DNA of 64,000 nt from Caulobacter mirabilis (GCF_002749615.1 NZ_CP024201.1:1302001-1366000); one strand, 5' to 3'. Counted from the first letter of the stretch, positions 51,986 to 60,279 are shown. Numbers and translations are program-made. Notes: generated from the letters alone by a model not told the origin.

Positions 51986-52011
51986 GGACGTCTCCTCCCT
52001 CTTGGTCTTCG

Positions 52012-52431
52012 TCAATCCAGTTTGGCGGCGAGCTGTTCCAGGTTGTCGAGGAACTGCTTCCAGCCGGCGTGGGCGCCGCCGTAGGCCTGTTTCTGGTCGG
52101 GCCGGAAGCCGGCCTGCTCCATGCGCAGCCGGGTTCCGGCGGCGGTGGGGGTCAGGGTGAAGGTCACCACGCTCTCGAGGGCGTAGGCCGGGTCCTCGTT
52201 GGCGAAGTTCCAGCTGTAGGCGAGGGTGTGGTGCGGCTCGATCGTCAGCACCTCGCAGTCCAGCACGCCGCCCCACTCGCCGCGCAGCTTGAAGCGGTGG
52301 CCGACGGTCGGGGCGAAGTCGTTCTGCATCAGCCATTCCTCGATCAGGTGGGGCTGGGTGAGCGCGCGCCAGAGCTTCTCGGGAGGATAGGGGATGTCGC
52401 GTTCGACGACGACGGTGCGGGTCTCGGTCAT
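52012..52431 (-). CDS. SRPBCC (AHSA1/START-like) domain protein
   Basis: A 139-residue helix-grip protein: VVERDIPYPPEKLWRALTQP, LIEEWLMQNDFAPTVGHRFK, SVVTFTLTPTAAGTRLRMEQ and the C-terminal GWKQFLDNLEQLAAKL helix. The family binds hydrophobic ligands. Its ATG overlaps the ArsR stop (TAATG), a very common ArsR-SRPBCC pairing in bacteria. It is probably regulated by that ArsR. Confidence 0.9.
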   Translation of the reverse strand: MTETRTVVVERDIPYPPEKLWRALTQPHLIEEWLMQNDFAPTVGHRFKLRGEWGGVLDCEVLTIEPHHTLAYSWNFANEDPAYALESVVTFTLTPTAAGTRLRMEQAGFRPDQKQAYGGAHAGWKQFLDNLEQLAAKLD

Positions 52432-52772
52432 TACTGGTCCATCCTGGCGAGCAGGTCCTCTAGGCGGTCGAAACGGCCCTCCCAAAACCCGGCCATCTCG
52501 TTGGTCCAGTCGGCCAGCGGGGCGAGGGCGGCGGGGCGGGCGCTGTAGTGGGTCTGGCGGCCCTCGTGCCGGTCGCTGACCAGTCCGGCCTGCTTCAGGA
52601 CGCCGAGGTGTTTCGAGACCGCCGGCTGCGACACTCCGGCCTGGGCGGTCAGCGCCCCGACGGTCTGTTCGCCCTGCCGGCACAGCCGCTCGAAGATCGC
52701 CCGCCGGGTGGGATCGGCCAGCGTCCTGAAGATCGTGTCGTAGGGATCCGGGGCGGCGGGGGTTTCGGGCAT
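52431..52772 (-). CDS. ArsR family transcriptional regulator
   Basis: A 113-residue winged-helix protein: DTIFRTLADPTRRAIFERLC, GEQTVGALTAQAGVSQPAVS, KHLGVLKQAGLVSDRHEGRQ and THYSARPAALAPLADWTNEM. It belongs to the SRPBCC-linked subgroup, which senses signals other than arsenic. First gene of a five-gene overlapping operon; its promoter carries two copies of a 16-bp near-palindrome. Confidence 0.9.
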   Translation of the reverse strand: MPETPAAPDPYDTIFRTLADPTRRAIFERLCRQGEQTVGALTAQAGVSQPAVSKHLGVLKQAGLVSDRHEGRQTHYSARPAALAPLADWTNEMAGFWEGRFDRLEDLLARMDQ

Positions 52773-52781
52773 CTCGAATTC

Positions 52782-52824
52782 ATAACTCTACAGCTATTGA
52801 TCGGATCAATAACTCTGGAGCTAT
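52782..52824. promoter_or_regulatory. Double ArsR operator upstream of the SRPBCC operon
   Basis: ATAACTCTACAGCTAT (52782-52797) and ATAACTCTGGAGCTAT (52809-52824) are direct repeats 27 bp apart. Each is close to an inverted repeat. Between them lies ATTGATC-G-GATCAAT (52796-52810), a perfect 15-bp palindrome. The cluster is 10-50 bases upstream of the ArsR start and is the likely autoregulatory site. Confidence 0.65.
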
Positions 52825-52855
52825 GAGTTCGTCAAGCGGGAGGTTTGGGGCTTGC

Positions 52856-52888
52856 GGGGACGCGCACCGCTTCGCGGAGCATGTCCCC
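52856..52888. repeat. Single REP-like hairpin (family A, right half only)
   Basis: GGGGACGCGCACCGC-ttc-GCGGAGCATGTCCCC, a right-type half without its left partner. It lies 6 bases before the 3' end of the DUF4336 gene. Confidence 0.8.
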
Positions 52889-52893
52889 GACCG

Positions 52894-53595
52894 TCACCGC
52901 ATCAGCCAGCCGAACGCCCGCGCCAGATAGGCCCGGCCGTCCCGCTCGACGGGGCGGCCGTGGGCCATGACCACCCGCTCGGCGGGCCAGTCGAGAATCC
53001 GGCGCAGGCTCTCGCGCGCCGCCGGCCGGTCGGTGAAGGCCAGGCGGAACTTGCGGGGGACGGCCGGCTCGGGCTCGGTCATCAGGTCCAGCCGGGCGAC
53101 CAGGGCCCGCCAGCCGCGGAACCAGCCGCGCGGAAACTGTTGCAGCAGGTCGGTGAACAGGACGGTCCCGCTGGCCCGGTGGAAGAAGACGACTTCCGTG
53201 GTGATCTTGTTGCCGCGCACCAGGACCTGGTCCAGCTCGGCGGCCCAGGCCGGCGCCGGCGCGTCGTCCAGTTCGGCGTCGATCGTCAGATCCGGCCGCC
53301 GCGCGGCCAACCCCGGCGCCGCGTGCAGCACGGCCGACGGCCAGGCCGCCCGCCATTCGGCCAGGTGCAGATGATGCAGGCTGTTGGGCGCGACCAGGCG
53401 TCGAACCTCGCCCAGCGCCGCGACGGCCTCGCGCAGCGCCGGGGACAGCGCCACGGGCGACCAGACCAGCAGCCCGCCGTCGCCCAGGCGGACCACGGCC
53501 GCCCGGGTGGGATAGCGGAAGCCGGCCACCTCGGCCTCGGTTCCGTCGGCCAGCCAGAGCCCAGGCCCGAACGGCTGCAGCGGCGAAACGCTCAT
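52894..53595 (-). CDS. DUF4336 domain protein (metallo-beta-lactamase-like fold)
   Basis: A 233-residue protein: LWLADGTEAEVAGFRYPTRA, RLVAPNSLHHLHLAEWRAAW, LFTDLLQQFPRGWFRGWRAL and RVVMAHGRPVERDGRAYLAR. It has the strand order and a His-rich LHHLHL segment of MBL relatives, but not a full HxHxDH motif, as is usual for DUF4336. The ATG at 53595 follows a G-run; one at 53607 is also possible. Role unknown. Confidence 0.8.
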   Translation of the reverse strand: MSVSPLQPFGPGLWLADGTEAEVAGFRYPTRAAVVRLGDGGLLVWSPVALSPALREAVAALGEVRRLVAPNSLHHLHLAEWRAAWPSAVLHAAPGLAARRPDLTIDAELDDAPAPAWAAELDQVLVRGNKITTEVVFFHRASGTVLFTDLLQQFPRGWFRGWRALVARLDLMTEPEPAVPRKFRLAFTDRPAARESLRRILDWPAERVVMAHGRPVERDGRAYLARAFGWLMR

Positions 53596-53717
53596 CGAGA
53601 CCCCCATCGGCGACGCCGGTCCAGTTGACGCCCCGGATCGCGCCTTCGCAAGGCTTGCGTTGGCCGGCGGACCCGCTACCCAGGGCGGGAGAGGCGCGCC
53701 GTTGCGGAAAGGTTCAG

Positions 53718-54395
53718 ATGCACGAGTTCCCGGACGACATCTTCACCGAACCCGAGGACGTCGATCCCGACACCCTCGCCAACCTCGGGCCGCTGCGCCG
53801 GCTCGCCGGCGTCTGGGAGGGGCTCAAGGGCGTCGACGTGAATCCGAAGGCCGAGGGGCCGGAGCGCCGCGAGTATCTCGAACGCATCGAGATGCAGCCG
53901 ATCGACCCCCAGGCCAACGGGCCGCAGCTGTTCTACGGCCTGCGCTATCACGTCCACATCGTCGCCTCCGACGAGGAGACCACCTTCCACGACCAGACCG
54001 GCTACTGGCTGTGGGAGCCGGCGACCGGGCGGGTGATCCAGACCCTGGCCATCCCGCGCGCCCAGACCGCCATGGCCGGCGGCGAGGCCGCGCCCGACGT
54101 CGACGGGATCACCGTCCGCGCCGAGCGGGGGGCGACCACCTACGGCATCAGCTCCACCGAGTTCCTGGAGTGGGCTTTCCGCACCGACTCCTATCAGCTG
54201 GACGTGACCTTCCACGAGGACGGCGACTGGAGCTATGTCTCGACCACCATGCTCCAGGTCCGCGGGCGGGAGGAGCCGTTCCAGCACGTCGACCGCAACC
54301 GGCTGAAGAAGGTCGCCGAACCGCGGCCCAACCCGTCGCAACGGATCGCCGCCGAGGGCCTGTCCCGCGCCGAGGCGCATGGGTTCAGCCGATAG
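53718..54395 (+). CDS. FABP/DUF1794-like heme-binding beta-barrel family protein
   Basis: A 225-residue protein of the heme-binding-like beta-barrel family (nitrobindin-related). LGPLRRLAGVWEGLKGVDVN gives the conserved G-x-W-x-G turn, followed by RREYLERIEMQPIDPQANGP, TTFHDQTGYWLWEPATGRVI and WSYVSTTMLQVRGREEPFQH. The final HxD-type segment could hold an axial ligand as in nitrobindins; this is inference. The ATG at 53718 is well separated from the divergent gene. Confidence 0.82.
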   Translation: MHEFPDDIFTEPEDVDPDTLANLGPLRRLAGVWEGLKGVDVNPKAEGPERREYLERIEMQPIDPQANGPQLFYGLRYHVHIVASDEETTFHDQTGYWLWEPATGRVIQTLAIPRAQTAMAGGEAAPDVDGITVRAERGATTYGISSTEFLEWAFRTDSYQLDVTFHEDGDWSYVSTTMLQVRGREEPFQHVDRNRLKKVAEPRPNPSQRIAAEGLSRAEAHGFSR

Positions 54396-54412
54396 GGCCG
54401 CCTAACACCGTC

Positions 54413-54508
54413 TGTCCCGGCGAAGGCCGGGACCCAGGCGCAGCCTGGGCGTTTGAGACGGGGCCGCGGGTTCAGCGCCCATGACTGGGTCCCGGCCTTC
54501 GCCGGGAC
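54413..54508. repeat. Palindromic repeat, family D, copy 3
   Basis: tgtcccggcgaaggccggga at the left and tcccggccttcgccgggac at the right are near-perfect inverted repeats around a centre of about 55 bases. Located between two convergent genes. Confidence 0.85.
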
Positions 54509-54529
54509 GCTCGGGTGAAGGGGAGGCGT

Positions 54530-54952
54530 TTAGGGCGTCGCCTCCGTCTGTGCGCCATCCTCGGGACCGGCCGCCTCTTCCCAGCCGAAGTCGTAGAACA
54601 CCCGCAGCCGGTTGCCGTCGGGGTCCTGGGCGGTGAACTCGTAGAGTTTCCAGGGCTTGGCCTCGGGGGCGGCCAGGATGATCGCGCCGGCGCTCCGCCA
54701 GCGCGCGTGGATGGCGTCGACCTCGTCCCGGTCCGAGGCGTTGATCCAGAGGACGACCGGCGCCGCGTTGCCCTGGTCGGCGCGATAGCCGGCGTCGGCC
54801 AGGAACAGCCGGCTGTCGCCCTGCGATACGCCGGCCAGGCCGAGGTCGTCGTCCGACCAGTCGACGGTGAAGCCCAGGCGGTCGCGGTAGCAGGCCAGCG
54901 CGTCGCTCAGCGACCGGACGGGAACCTCGGGGCAGGTGGGCGGGAACGGCAT
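54530..54952 (-). CDS. VOC family protein (glyoxalase/bleomycin-resistance fold)
   Basis: A 140-residue protein with CPEVPVRSLSDALACYRDRL, GFTVDWSDDDLGLAGVSQGD and KLYEFTAQDPDGNRLRVFYD, the standard layout of one VOC module. The DPDGN and final FYDF strand are typical. The metal-ligand set cannot be assigned with confidence, so the activity is open. The ATG at 54952 was chosen by homology. Confidence 0.85.
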   Translation of the reverse strand: MPFPPTCPEVPVRSLSDALACYRDRLGFTVDWSDDDLGLAGVSQGDSRLFLADAGYRADQGNAAPVVLWINASDRDEVDAIHARWRSAGAIILAAPEAKPWKLYEFTAQDPDGNRLRVFYDFGWEEAAGPEDGAQTEATP

Positions 54953-55019
54953 GGCGGGGCTCCAGCGCAGCGGAGGCGGCCAACATGCGCACGATCCAGA
55001 GCCGGCGTTAAGTGCAGAC

Positions 55020-55091
55020 GGGGACACGTACGCTGCGCGAACATGTCCCCGGCCGGCGCTGGGGACATGCTCCCGCAGGGTGCGTGTCCCC
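55020..55091. repeat. REP-like hairpin pair (family A), reversed order
   Basis: Here a right-type half (GGGGACACGTACGC-tgcgcg-AACATGTCCCC) comes first and the left-type half (GGGGACATGCTCCC-gca-GGGTGCGTGTCCCC) second, the opposite order of the other pairs. The right half has weaker inner pairing than usual. Confidence 0.8.
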
Positions 55092-55098
55092 GCCTCGA

Positions 55099-55150
55099 TG
55101 CGTCCTTCGAGACGCGAGCCTCAAGCGAGCGTCTCGAACCACGCAAGGCG
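55099..55150. repeat. Palindromic repeat, family C, short copy
   Basis: tgcgtccttcgagacgcgag and cgagcgtctcgaaccacgca-aggcg joined by a few bases; the long central segment of the other copies is deleted. Confidence 0.75.
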
Positions 55151-55217
55151 CGTCAGCGCATAGTCGAAGGCCCGCCGGCGGGTGCGGGCGGGCCTCCTCC
55201 TTCGGCGGGCGTGGGGG

Positions 55218-55823
55218 TCACGCGCCGGCGACCGCCGCTTCGCGCCTGGGGAGGGCGAACAGCGGCAGGAAAACCTGGATCAGGGGCCCGATGGCCAGGG
55301 CGTAGACGACGGTGCCGACCCCGACCTTGCCGCCCAGCAGCCAGCCGATGCCCAGCACGGTCAGTTCGATGGCGGTGCGCACGATCCGCACGCTCCAGCC
55401 GGTCCGGGCGACGACGCCGGTCATCAGGCCGTCGCGCGGGCCCGGGCCCATGGCCGCGCCGAGGTAGCAGCCGGTCGCCACGGCGGTGGTCACCACCCCC
55501 GCGACCAGCAGCAGCGCCTTGCCCCACAGGCCGGCGGGCGTGGCCACGAACGGCATGACCCAGTCGACGACCAGCCCGACCAGGATGATGTTGGCGATGG
55601 TGCCGAAGCCGGGCCTCTGGCGCAGCGGGATCCAGACCAGCAGCAGCAGCGCCCCGATGCCGATGACCGTGGCGCCGAACGGCCAGCCGGTCTTGGCGAC
55701 GACGCCCTGGTTGAGGACGTTCCACGGGTCCAGGCCGAGGTCGGCGCGGACGAGGAGCACGATCGCGACCCCGTACAGGGCCAGGCCGATGAACAGTTGA
55801 ACGAGGCGGCGGGTCATCATCAT
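55218..55823 (-). CDS. yczE: YczE-type integral membrane protein
   Basis: A 201-residue inner-membrane protein with five helices: LVQLFIGLALYGVAIVLLV, the conserved loop ADLGLDPWNVLNQGVVAKTG, TVIGIGALLLLVWIPLRQRP, GKALLLVAGVVTTAVATGCY and GPGPRDGLMTGVVARTGWSV. The two xDPWxVL/GPRDGLMTG motifs define the YczE/YyaS/YitT-like group. The transported substrate is unknown. It is divergent from a MocR regulator, the known YczE-YczR pairing. Confidence 0.85.
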   Translation of the reverse strand: MMMTRRLVQLFIGLALYGVAIVLLVRADLGLDPWNVLNQGVVAKTGWPFGATVIGIGALLLLVWIPLRQRPGFGTIANIILVGLVVDWVMPFVATPAGLWGKALLLVAGVVTTAVATGCYLGAAMGPGPRDGLMTGVVARTGWSVRIVRTAIELTVLGIGWLLGGKVGVGTVVYALAIGPLIQVFLPLFALPRREAAVAGA

Positions 55824-55840
55824 GGCGCCACCGTCGTCGA

Positions 55841-55867
55841 AACTGGCTCTGGAAAATAGGACCAGTT
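55841..55867. promoter_or_regulatory. Candidate YczR operator between yczE and the MocR gene
   Basis: AACTGG (55841-55846) and CCAGTT (55862-55867) form an inverted repeat with centres 21 bp apart, two helical turns. It lies just before the regulator start. MocR proteins commonly bind paired half-sites of this kind. Confidence 0.45.
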
Positions 55868-55872
55868 ATGAG

Positions 55873-57336
55873 ATGCTGGCCCTCATGACCCTGCGCGCGC
55901 TCCGTTCCGCTTCCCTCGTCCGCCACCTCGGCGCCTGGCGTCTGCCCGGCGGCGGGCCCGGCTGGCGACAGCTGGCCGACCGCCTGCGGCTGCTGGTGCT
56001 GGACGGCCGCCTGCCGCTGGGCGCGACCCTGCCGGGCGAGCGCGAGCTGGCCCAGGCGCTGGAGGTCGGCCGCAACATGGTCGCCGCCGCCTACGCCGCC
56101 CTGCGCGAGGACGGCTTCCTGGTCAGCCGGCCGGGGGCTGGCGTCCGCGTGACCCTGCCGGAGGGCGCCGCCGGGCGGGGCGGGGACCCGCTGTTGGGCT
56201 CGAACTCAGACGGGCTCATCGACATGACCGCCGCCGTCCTGCCGGCGGGGGCCGAGGTCCACGCCGCCTACGCCCGGGCGCTGGCGCGGTTGCCGGAGGC
56301 GCTGCCCGGGCACGGCTACGAGCCGATCGGGACGTCGGCCCTGCGCCAGGTGCTGGCCGAGCACTACAGCCGACGCGGCCTGCCGACGACGCCGGACCAG
56401 ATCCTGGTCACCCACGGGGCGCAGAACGCCTTCGCCCTGATGCTGCGCTGGCGGACCCGGCCCGGCGACCGGGTCGTCGTCGACCATCCGACCTATCCGC
56501 ACGCGCTGGATGCGGTGATCGACGCCCACTGCCGGCCGGTCGGCGTGCCGCTGACCGGGGAAGGCTGGGCCGTCGCTGAGCTGGTCGACGCCATCCGTCG
56601 CAGCGAGGCGCGGCTGGCCTATCTGGTCCTCGACCACCACAACCCGTTCGGGGTCTTCATGCCCCCGGCGGAGCGGGAGCGGCTGATCGCGGCCACCCGG
56701 CGCAGCGGCTGCCTGCTGGCCTTCGACGAGACCCTGGTCGACCTGTGGCTGGACGCGCGGCCGGACGTAGGGACGCCGCAGCCGGACGGGCCGCACGTCG
56801 TGCGCCTGGGCTCGACCTCCAAGACCTTCTGGGGCGGCCTGCGGGTCGGCTGGATCCGCGCCGACGCCCGGATCATCGCCGCCGTCGCCCAGGCGCGGGC
56901 TTCCCTGGATCTGGGCGTGGCGGTGCTTGAGCAGCTGGCCACGGCCGAGCTGATCGCCGACGGCGAGGCGGCGCTGGACGACCGCCGGGCCATGCTCCGG
57001 GCCCGCCGCGACCGCCTGCTGGCCCTGGTCGCCGAACACCTGCCCGACTGGCGCGTCCGGCGGCCGTCGGCGGGGCTGTCGCTGTGGGCGGAGCTCCCGT
57101 CGCCGGCCAGTTCGCGTCTCGCCGCCGCCGCCGAGCGTCACGGCCTGCGGCTGGCCGCCGGACCCCGGTTCGGCGTCGACGGGACCCTGGAGCGGTTCAT
57201 CCGCCTGCCGTTCACCCTGCCCGAGACCCGCCAGGAGGAGGCGGTCCGCGTCCTGGTCGCCGCCTGGGCCGAGGCGAAAGGGGCTCCGAAGCGTGTTCCG
57301 AGCACCGAAAAACGCCTCGGAGAGCCGATTTTCTAG
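55873..57336 (+). CDS. yczR: MocR-family regulator, YczR type (GntR HTH plus aminotransferase domain)
   Basis: A 487-residue PLP-dependent regulator. The N-terminal GntR winged helix has LRLLVLDGRLPLGATLPGER and ELAQALEVGRNMVAAAYAAL. The C-terminal fold-type-I aminotransferase-like domain has VTHGAQNAFALMLRWRTRPG, VDHPTYPHALDAVIDAHCRP, LDHHNPFG and the PLP lysine in RLGSTSKTFWGGLRVGW. It probably senses a PLP-linked signal and controls the divergent yczE. The ATG at 55873 or 55885 is possible; neither has a clear ribosome-binding site. Confidence 0.9.
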   Translation: MLALMTLRALRSASLVRHLGAWRLPGGGPGWRQLADRLRLLVLDGRLPLGATLPGERELAQALEVGRNMVAAAYAALREDGFLVSRPGAGVRVTLPEGAAGRGGDPLLGSNSDGLIDMTAAVLPAGAEVHAAYARALARLPEALPGHGYEPIGTSALRQVLAEHYSRRGLPTTPDQILVTHGAQNAFALMLRWRTRPGDRVVVDHPTYPHALDAVIDAHCRPVGVPLTGEGWAVAELVDAIRRSEARLAYLVLDHHNPFGVFMPPAERERLIAATRRSGCLLAFDETLVDLWLDARPDVGTPQPDGPHVVRLGSTSKTFWGGLRVGWIRADARIIAAVAQARASLDLGVAVLEQLATAELIADGEAALDDRRAMLRARRDRLLALVAEHLPDWRVRRPSAGLSLWAELPSPASSRLAAAAERHGLRLAAGPRFGVDGTLERFIRLPFTLPETRQEEAVRVLVAAWAEAKGAPKRVPSTEKRLGEPIF

Positions 57337-57476
57337 GAGGTTCCCTTTCCTCGTTTTTCAAATGAAATCAATAGATATGGTCGGATTGTCCGCCTACGGA
57401 ATTAATCCGAACCCGGATAATCCTCTTGCGGCATGGGAATCACTCGTGAAGGCTGTGTCGTGACGCACAGTCGACC
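57337..57476. other. AT-richer intergenic segment, no gene assigned
   Basis: About 140 bases with clearly lower GC than the surroundings (for example tttttcaaatgaaatcaata). It should carry a promoter for the following small gene. I see no hairpin, so I do not call an RNA. Confidence 0.4.
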
Positions 57477-57686
57477 ATGAGGGACTCAGAACGAACCACC
57501 CTGAAGGCCGCCGCGTCTCTGTTGGCTCACGGCTATGGAGATGCCGCCATGAACGTATCGAAGATGGACCACGCCATGCTGTCCTTTGGCTTGATGGGCG
57601 GGTTGCTGGTTCCCCGCCCCACGCCGCCCAAGGGCCGGGGCCTGTTCGGGTTCCTCAGGGTGCTCAACCCTTTCCGCAAGCGCTGA
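57477..57686 (+). CDS. Small hypothetical protein (doubtful)
   Basis: A 69-residue frame, RDSERTTLKAAASLLAHGYG then DAAMNVSKMDHAMLSFGLMG, ending RGLFGFLRVLNPFRKR. A shorter form from the ATG at 57549 is also possible. The C-terminus looks like a basic amphipathic helix. There is no clear ribosome-binding site and no recognised family, so it could be non-coding. Confidence 0.35.
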   Translation: MRDSERTTLKAAASLLAHGYGDAAMNVSKMDHAMLSFGLMGGLLVPRPTPPKGRGLFGFLRVLNPFRKR

Positions 57687-57744
57687 CCGGCGACGGCGTT
57701 GCCGCCCCCGCCGCCCTGGGCTAGGCCTAGGCGGCGAGGGCGGC

Positions 57745-58098
57745 ATGCACGACGATCAGGACGAGCGGGAAAGACGGCGGCGGATCAATGAGGCCGCCAC
57801 GGGCGTGTATTTCGTGCCGGGCTATCGCGGGCACTGGGTCGGGGCGGCGCTGTTCTGCGCCACCCTGGTCGCGGCGGCTATGGCCTGGAGCGGCTGGCCG
57901 ATGGCGATGTCCGTCGCCCGCGGCGAGGCGCCGGACGGGAGGACGGCCACGACCTTCCTGATCCTGTACGGCGCGATGATCGTCCTGCCGGCCGCCGGCT
58001 GGGCCCTGTGGGGCTACGGCCGCCGCTGGACGGCGCTGGCGGTGGTCGGGCTGTTCGCCGCCTGCGTGGGTTGGCTGGCCCCGGCGGTGGGGGTGTAG
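57745..58098 (+). CDS. Hypothetical membrane protein
   Basis: A 117-residue protein with a charged N-terminus (HDDQDERERRRRINEAATGV) and three hydrophobic helices (WVGAALFCATLVAAAMAWSG, TTFLILYGAMIVLPAAGWAL, WTALAVVGLFAACVGWLAPA). It stands alone; no motif points to a function. It is followed by a family B repeat. Confidence 0.6.
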   Translation: MHDDQDERERRRRINEAATGVYFVPGYRGHWVGAALFCATLVAAAMAWSGWPMAMSVARGEAPDGRTATTFLILYGAMIVLPAAGWALWGYGRRWTALAVVGLFAACVGWLAPAVGV

Positions 58099-58110
58099 GG
58101 GGCCCCCGGG

Positions 58111-58245
58111 TCCTCCCCCCTGGGGGAGGTGGCTCGCCGAAGGCGAGACGGAGGGGGTGTGGTGCGGTCGGGCTGGGCCTGCTGCGTTTCAGGACCCCCT
58201 CAGTCGTCGCTGCGGGCCGACGGCTCCCCCAGGGGGGAGCACCCT
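58111..58245. repeat. Large palindromic repeat, family B, copy 4
   Basis: tcctcccccctgggggaggt then ggctcgccgaaggcgagacg-gagggggt at the left, and accccctcagtcgtcgctgc then gggccgacggctcccccagg-ggggagca at the right. Located between two convergent genes. Confidence 0.82.
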
Positions 58246-58254
58246 CCGCCGCGC

Positions 58255-60042
58255 CTACCCCGCCAGCGCTTCCCGCTTCTCTTCCAGGTGCAGCCATTCC
58301 TCCTCGGCGGCGGCCAGGTCGGCGCGGGCCTTGTCGGCGGCCTTCATGATGCGGTCGAAGCGGGGGCGGTCCTTGGCGTAGAGGTCCGGGTCGGTCAGTT
58401 CGGCGTCCAGCTTGGCGATCTCGCCGGGCAGCTTGTGGACCAGGGCGTCGAGCTCCTCCAGCCGGCGCTGGTCCTTGTAGCTCAGCTTGACGGCCTTCTT
58501 CGGCTCGGCCTTGGCGGCGGCGGGCGCGGCCTTGACCGCCGCCGTCTCCGGGGCGTCGAAGAAGCCGGGGTTCTGCTCCAGGAAGTCCTTCCAGCCGCCG
58601 GGCGTCTCGACGACGTTCCCGCGGCCGTCCATGGCGATGGTCGAAGAGGCCAGGCGGTCGATGAAGTCGCGGTCGTGGCTGACCAGGATCAGCGTCCCGT
58701 CGAAGTCGGCCAGCAGGTCCTCCAGCAGGTCCAGCGTCTCCATGTCCAGGTCGTTGGTCGGTTCGTCCAGCACCAGCAGGTTGGCCGGCTTGGCCAGGGC
58801 CCGGGCCAGCAGCAGGCGGTTGCGCTCCCCGCCCGACAGGCTGGACACCGGCTGGCGCAGCTGCTTGTCCTGGAACAGGAACTCCTTGGCGTAGCCGGCG
58901 ACGTGCTTGGGGACGCCGCGGACCATGACCTGGTCGCCGCCGCCGTCGGTCAGCACGTCCCAGAGGGTGTCGCCCTCCTTCAGCTCGGCGCGCGCCTGGT
59001 CGATGTAGGCGATCTGCAGGCCGGTCCCCAGCTTCACCTCGCCGGCGTCGGCGGGCAGCTCGCCGAGCAGCAGCTTGACCAGGGTGGTCTTGCCCGCGCC
59101 GTTGGGGCCGACCACGGCGACCCGGTCGCCGCGCTGGATGCGGGTCGAGAAGCCCTTGACGATGACCCGCTCGCCGAAGGCCTTGGAGAGGCCCTTGGCC
59201 TCGGCCACCCGCTTGCCGGAGGTGTCGCCCGAGGCCAGGCCCATGCTCAGCTGGCCGCGGGCCTCCTTCAGCACCGTCGCCTTCTGCTGGCGCATGGCGA
59301 TCAGGCGGCGGCGGCGGCCTTCGTTGCGGGCGCGGCGGCCGGTGACGCCGCGGGCCATCCAGTGCTGCTCGCGCTCGATGGCCTTGTTCAGGCGGCGGAA
59401 CTCGTCGGCCTCGGCCTCCAGGATGGCCTCGGACCATTCGTCGAAGGCGGCGAAGCCCTTGTCCAGGCGGCGGACCTTGCGGCCCTCCAGCCAGTAGCAG
59501 CGGCGGGTGACCCGCTCCAGGAAGGCGCGGTCGTGGCTGACGATCAGGGCCGCGCCGCGCATCTGGGCGATCTTCTCCTCCAGGGTCTGGATGGCGAAGA
59601 TGTCCAGGTGGTTGGTCGGCTCGTCCAGCAGCAGCACGTCCGGCTGCTCGGCGAAGGCGCGGGCCAGGGCGGCGCGGCGGATCTCGCCGCCGCTGAGGCC
59701 TTTGGTCGACTTGGCGGGGTCGAGGTCGAAGGCCATCAGCGCGGCCTCGGCCTCGTAGTGCGGGGCGCCGCCGGCCTCGACATGCTCCAGCAGGGTCGCG
59801 CCCTCGATCAGCGGCTCCTGGTGGACGAAGACCACCTTGGCGCCGGGCGTGGCGAAGCGGTCTCCGGCGTCGGCCTCGATCTGGCCGGTCAGGATGCGCA
59901 TCAGCGTCGACTTGCCGGCCCCGTTCCGCCCGACCAGCGAGGCCTTCACCCCCGGCTCGATCGCCAGGTCCACGCCGTCGAACAGCATGGTCGCTCCGTC
60001 GGCGAGGCGAACGTCCTTGAGGGCGAGAATAGGGGCGGCCAT
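58255..60042 (-). CDS. uup: ABC-F family ATP-binding protein, Uup-like
   Basis: A 595-residue soluble protein with two ATP-binding cassettes and no membrane domain. The Walker A sequences are GRNGAGKSTLMRIL and GPNGAGKTTLVKLL, and the signatures are LSGGEIRRAALARAFAEQ and LSGGERNRLLLARALAKP. The inter-domain linker (FRRLNKAIEREQHWMARG, NEGRRRRLIAMRQQ) and a C-terminal coiled coil (LEELDALVHKLPGEIAKLDA, LAAAEEEWLHLEEKREALAG) are as in Uup, which binds DNA and acts on stalled ribosomes. ABC-F identity is certain; Uup is likely from the C-terminal domain. Confidence 0.9.
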   Translation of the reverse strand: MAAPILALKDVRLADGATMLFDGVDLAIEPGVKASLVGRNGAGKSTLMRILTGQIEADAGDRFATPGAKVVFVHQEPLIEGATLLEHVEAGGAPHYEAEAALMAFDLDPAKSTKGLSGGEIRRAALARAFAEQPDVLLLDEPTNHLDIFAIQTLEEKIAQMRGAALIVSHDRAFLERVTRRCYWLEGRKVRRLDKGFAAFDEWSEAILEAEADEFRRLNKAIEREQHWMARGVTGRRARNEGRRRRLIAMRQQKATVLKEARGQLSMGLASGDTSGKRVAEAKGLSKAFGERVIVKGFSTRIQRGDRVAVVGPNGAGKTTLVKLLLGELPADAGEVKLGTGLQIAYIDQARAELKEGDTLWDVLTDGGGDQVMVRGVPKHVAGYAKEFLFQDKQLRQPVSSLSGGERNRLLLARALAKPANLLVLDEPTNDLDMETLDLLEDLLADFDGTLILVSHDRDFIDRLASSTIAMDGRGNVVETPGGWKDFLEQNPGFFDAPETAAVKAAPAAAKAEPKKAVKLSYKDQRRLEELDALVHKLPGEIAKLDAELTDPDLYAKDRPRFDRIMKAADKARADLAAAEEEWLHLEEKREALAG

Positions 60043-60130
60043 GGGCTGAGGAACGCTGTCGCTGTCGGGGGAAGCTGAAGAGGTGGGCGTCTATCCCCCG
60101 TTTTTGAAGCCGGGGGAAGGGCGGAGACCC

Positions 60131-60254
60131 AGGATCCTCCCCTGGGGAGGCGGCTCGCCGTCAGGCGGGACGGAGGGGGCCATGGGCGTTCGGCTCGGCA
60201 GAGCCCCCTCAGTCGCCGCTTCGCGTCGACAGCTCCCCCAGGGGGGAGCATCCT
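60131..60254. repeat. Large palindromic repeat, family B, copy 5
   Basis: aggatcctcccctggggagg then cggctcgccgtcaggcggga-cggaggggg at the left, and agccccctcagtcgccgctt then cgcgtcgacagctcccccag-gggggagcatcct at the right. It ends 25 bases before the DUF559 gene. Confidence 0.82.
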
Positions 60255-60279
60255 GGCGGTGCGACATCGGGGGAAATGG

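Noticed and set aside
57337..57476. Small RNA in the AT-richer gap
   Set aside because: No stable hairpin with a T-run or recognisable promoter pair could be seen.
57486..57746. Minus-strand frame opposite the small gene at 57477
   Set aside because: Highly Arg/Gln-rich, no start signal, no family.
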